Below, piece after piece: positions 4,425 through 5,430 of a stretch of 5,430 nt of DNA (position 1 is the stretch's first letter; each line of letters starts with the position of its first letter). The notes under the pieces were generated by a model. The model saw nothing but the letters and a program-made list of their open reading frames with translations, did no database searches and was not told where the DNA came from. Position numbers and translations under genes: made by a program. This DNA comes from Verrucomicrobiota bacterium (GTDB lineage: Bacteria; Verrucomicrobiota; Verrucomicrobiia; Limisphaerales; AV2). The DNA lies in assembly GCA_003219675.1 (NCBI GenBank), contig QHPW01000180.1, forward strand, positions 7,810 to 13,239, given 5' to 3'.

Positions 4425-5430
4425 CTAGAATGAAAAGGTAAGCGAAAAACCGAATTTCATTCCGCCTGGCCCGGTTGGCGGCTGCAATCCTTTCTCTTCG
4501 GCCTGCTTTTTATTAAATTCTTGGCAAGGATCGGGTTGTGGACCGGGCTGGATAGGGGATTTTTCAAGCTTCTTTCGCAACTCGTTTACCTTCCGTACTA
4601 TCGGTCCCTGCGCAGACGGGCCGCTGGACGAGTCCTGTAATCCGCTAGCATCGGTGAAATTCACCGGGTCGTTCCCCACGTAGCCATAAAGATTCGGATC
4701 GCCGGCCGCGAACAGGATGGGATCCTTCGCGGACCATCTGCCCATCTCCGCGTCATAATCCCGCGCACCGAAACGCACGAGCCTGGTGTCACGATCATAA
4801 AGCCCTCCGGCAAAACCAAACGGTTGGAAACCGGGGGAGGTGTCGGCGAGGACCTGGCCGAACGCATCGTAATCCATCCGTTGAACGATCTGGCCGTTGG
4901 CGACGTTGACGACGAGGCGCGGGCTGCCCAGGTGATCACAAATGAGGCGATAAGTTTGGCCGCCTTTGATTAAATATTCCGGCACGTTCTCGCGCGTGCC
5001 ATACACAAATTCACTCACCACGTTGCCGGTCCCATCCAATTCCGCGATGGGGCGGAGGGCGCTTTCGTACAAGAAACCTTGAACCAATGTGCCGTTGACT
5101 TTTTTACCAACCCGTCGGTTGCGGCCGTCAACGAGATACTCGATGGCCGTGCCGTTCGGAAGACCAACGCGGAGCAGGTTGCCGAACACGTCATAGTCGT
5201 AACTCGTCGTTTGCCCGTTGGCCGTTTTGGTTTCGAGTTCTCCGTTCGCAGTCCAGGTGTACGTCGTGGCGCCGAGCGAGAGCAGCCGGTCCTGGTCGTC
5301 GTGAGCAGCGTTACGGGTCGTGCCGTCGCTGACGACACTCAAACGATTGCCGTTGCTGTCATAGTCGCAAACGGCACCTGACGATCCATTTAACGTCACG
5401 ACCGCCAGGCGGCCAGCGGCATCGTAGGTG
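4425..5430 (-). CDS. RHS/YD-repeat protein, copy C, with RHS core and variable tail (5' end outside window)
   Basis: The frame is open to the window edge (first full codon 5427-5429, reading TYDAAGRLAVV) and stops at TAG 4425-4427. At least 334 residues are visible; the GTG at 5397-5399 is an internal Val codon of the same repeat, not the start. It contains YD repeats (CDYDSNGNRL, YDYDVFGNLL, VDGRNRRVGKK, MDYDAFGQVL), an HLGSPRLVVN segment, and the RHS-associated core RLVRFGARDYDAEMGRW, SAKDPILF, PNLYGYVGNDPVNFTDASGL. In RHS polymorphic toxins a DPxGL-like motif marks the end of the core; here it reads DASGL, so the usual Pro is Ala. The tail of 70 residues (4428-4637) is Pro/Gln/Lys rich, carries one Cys (PDPCQEF), resembles no toxin I know, and ends in the alternating hydrophobic strand MKFGFSLTFSF. 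Likely exported or surface-associated. Whether it is toxic is undetermined. It is the most complete of the three copies. Confidence 0.87.
   Translation of the reverse strand, partial: TYDAAGRLAVVTLNGSSGAVCDYDSNGNRLSVVSDGTTRNAAHDDQDRLLSLGATTYTWTANGELETKTANGQTTSYDYDVFGNLLRVGLPNGTAIEYLVDGRNRRVGKKVNGTLVQGFLYESALRPIAELDGTGNVVSEFVYGTRENVPEYLIKGGQTYRLICDHLGSPRLVVNVANGQIVQRMDYDAFGQVLADTSPGFQPFGFAGGLYDRDTRLVRFGARDYDAEMGRWSAKDPILFAAGDPNLYGYVGNDPVNFTDASGLQDSSSGPSAQGPIVRKVNELRKKLEKSPIQPGPQPDPCQEFNKKQAEEKGLQPPTGPGGMKFGFSLTFSF
4961..5430 (-). repeat. Direct repeat, copy C member of the 470-bp A/C pair
   Basis: This is the counterpart of 270-739 and encodes the same YD repeats from TYDAAGRLAVV to EYLIKG. 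Copy C continues left of 4961 into the HLGSPRL segment and the RHS core that copy A lacks. Homology likely continues beyond the window. Confidence 0.85.

Noticed and set aside
4425..4637. RHS toxin domain with an immunity gene
   Set aside because: No nuclease, deaminase or other toxin motif is visible in the 70-residue tail, and the next gene is a YD fragment, not an immunity-like protein.

Overview
The window reads like a chromosomal accessory stretch from a Verrucomicrobiota-type bacterium (Pedosphaera/Limisphaerales-like). This is an inference from protein style: a 'YQGRLTDNGAPADGNYELRF' type N-terminal domain joined to collagen-like and peptidase S74 domains, a 'SIDWFTIDGGGGTSSGG' type small secreted protein ending in 'FYRL', and heptamer-repeat DNA lying inside signal-peptide codons. 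No rRNA, tRNA, CRISPR array, transposase or integrase was found.

Layout, left to right. Positions 1-242 (+) hold the 3' end of an acetyl-CoA synthetase gene (acs), the only housekeeping gene visible. Everything else is on the minus strand, so its transcription runs right to left and converges on acs. In transcription order it comprises: (C) 5430-4425, the C-terminal part of an RHS/YD-repeat protein with an intact RHS core and a 70-residue tail, 5' end outside the window; (B) 4342-3710, a 210-residue protein in which a signal peptide is joined to a few YD repeats and which stops early; 3683-1608, a 691-residue modular secreted protein with an N-terminal domain, two collagen-like blocks around a carbohydrate-binding-like insert, YadA-head-like repeats and a self-cleaving S74 chaperone domain; 1611-1066, a small secreted protein whose start overlaps the preceding stop as ATGA; and (A) about 980-270, a headless and tailless RHS/YD remnant that ends 27 bp from the acs stop.

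The three YD pieces A, B and C are paralogous direct repeats covering overlapping parts of one parental gene. A and C align over 470 bp without a gap; B joins a different start and a different end to the same core. Spacing is tight (82 bp, 26 bp, then a 4-bp overlap) and no clear terminator is visible, so C, B, the S74 protein and the small protein could be one transcript. All of the intact products are predicted to be exported, which suggests a cell-surface or secreted adhesive/structural role. The most notable observations are the RHS fragment array with its recombination-type breakpoints, the S74 protein with a Ser583/Lys588 pair, heptamer repeats in two signal-peptide regions, and the outer-membrane-like C-terminal strand of copy C.
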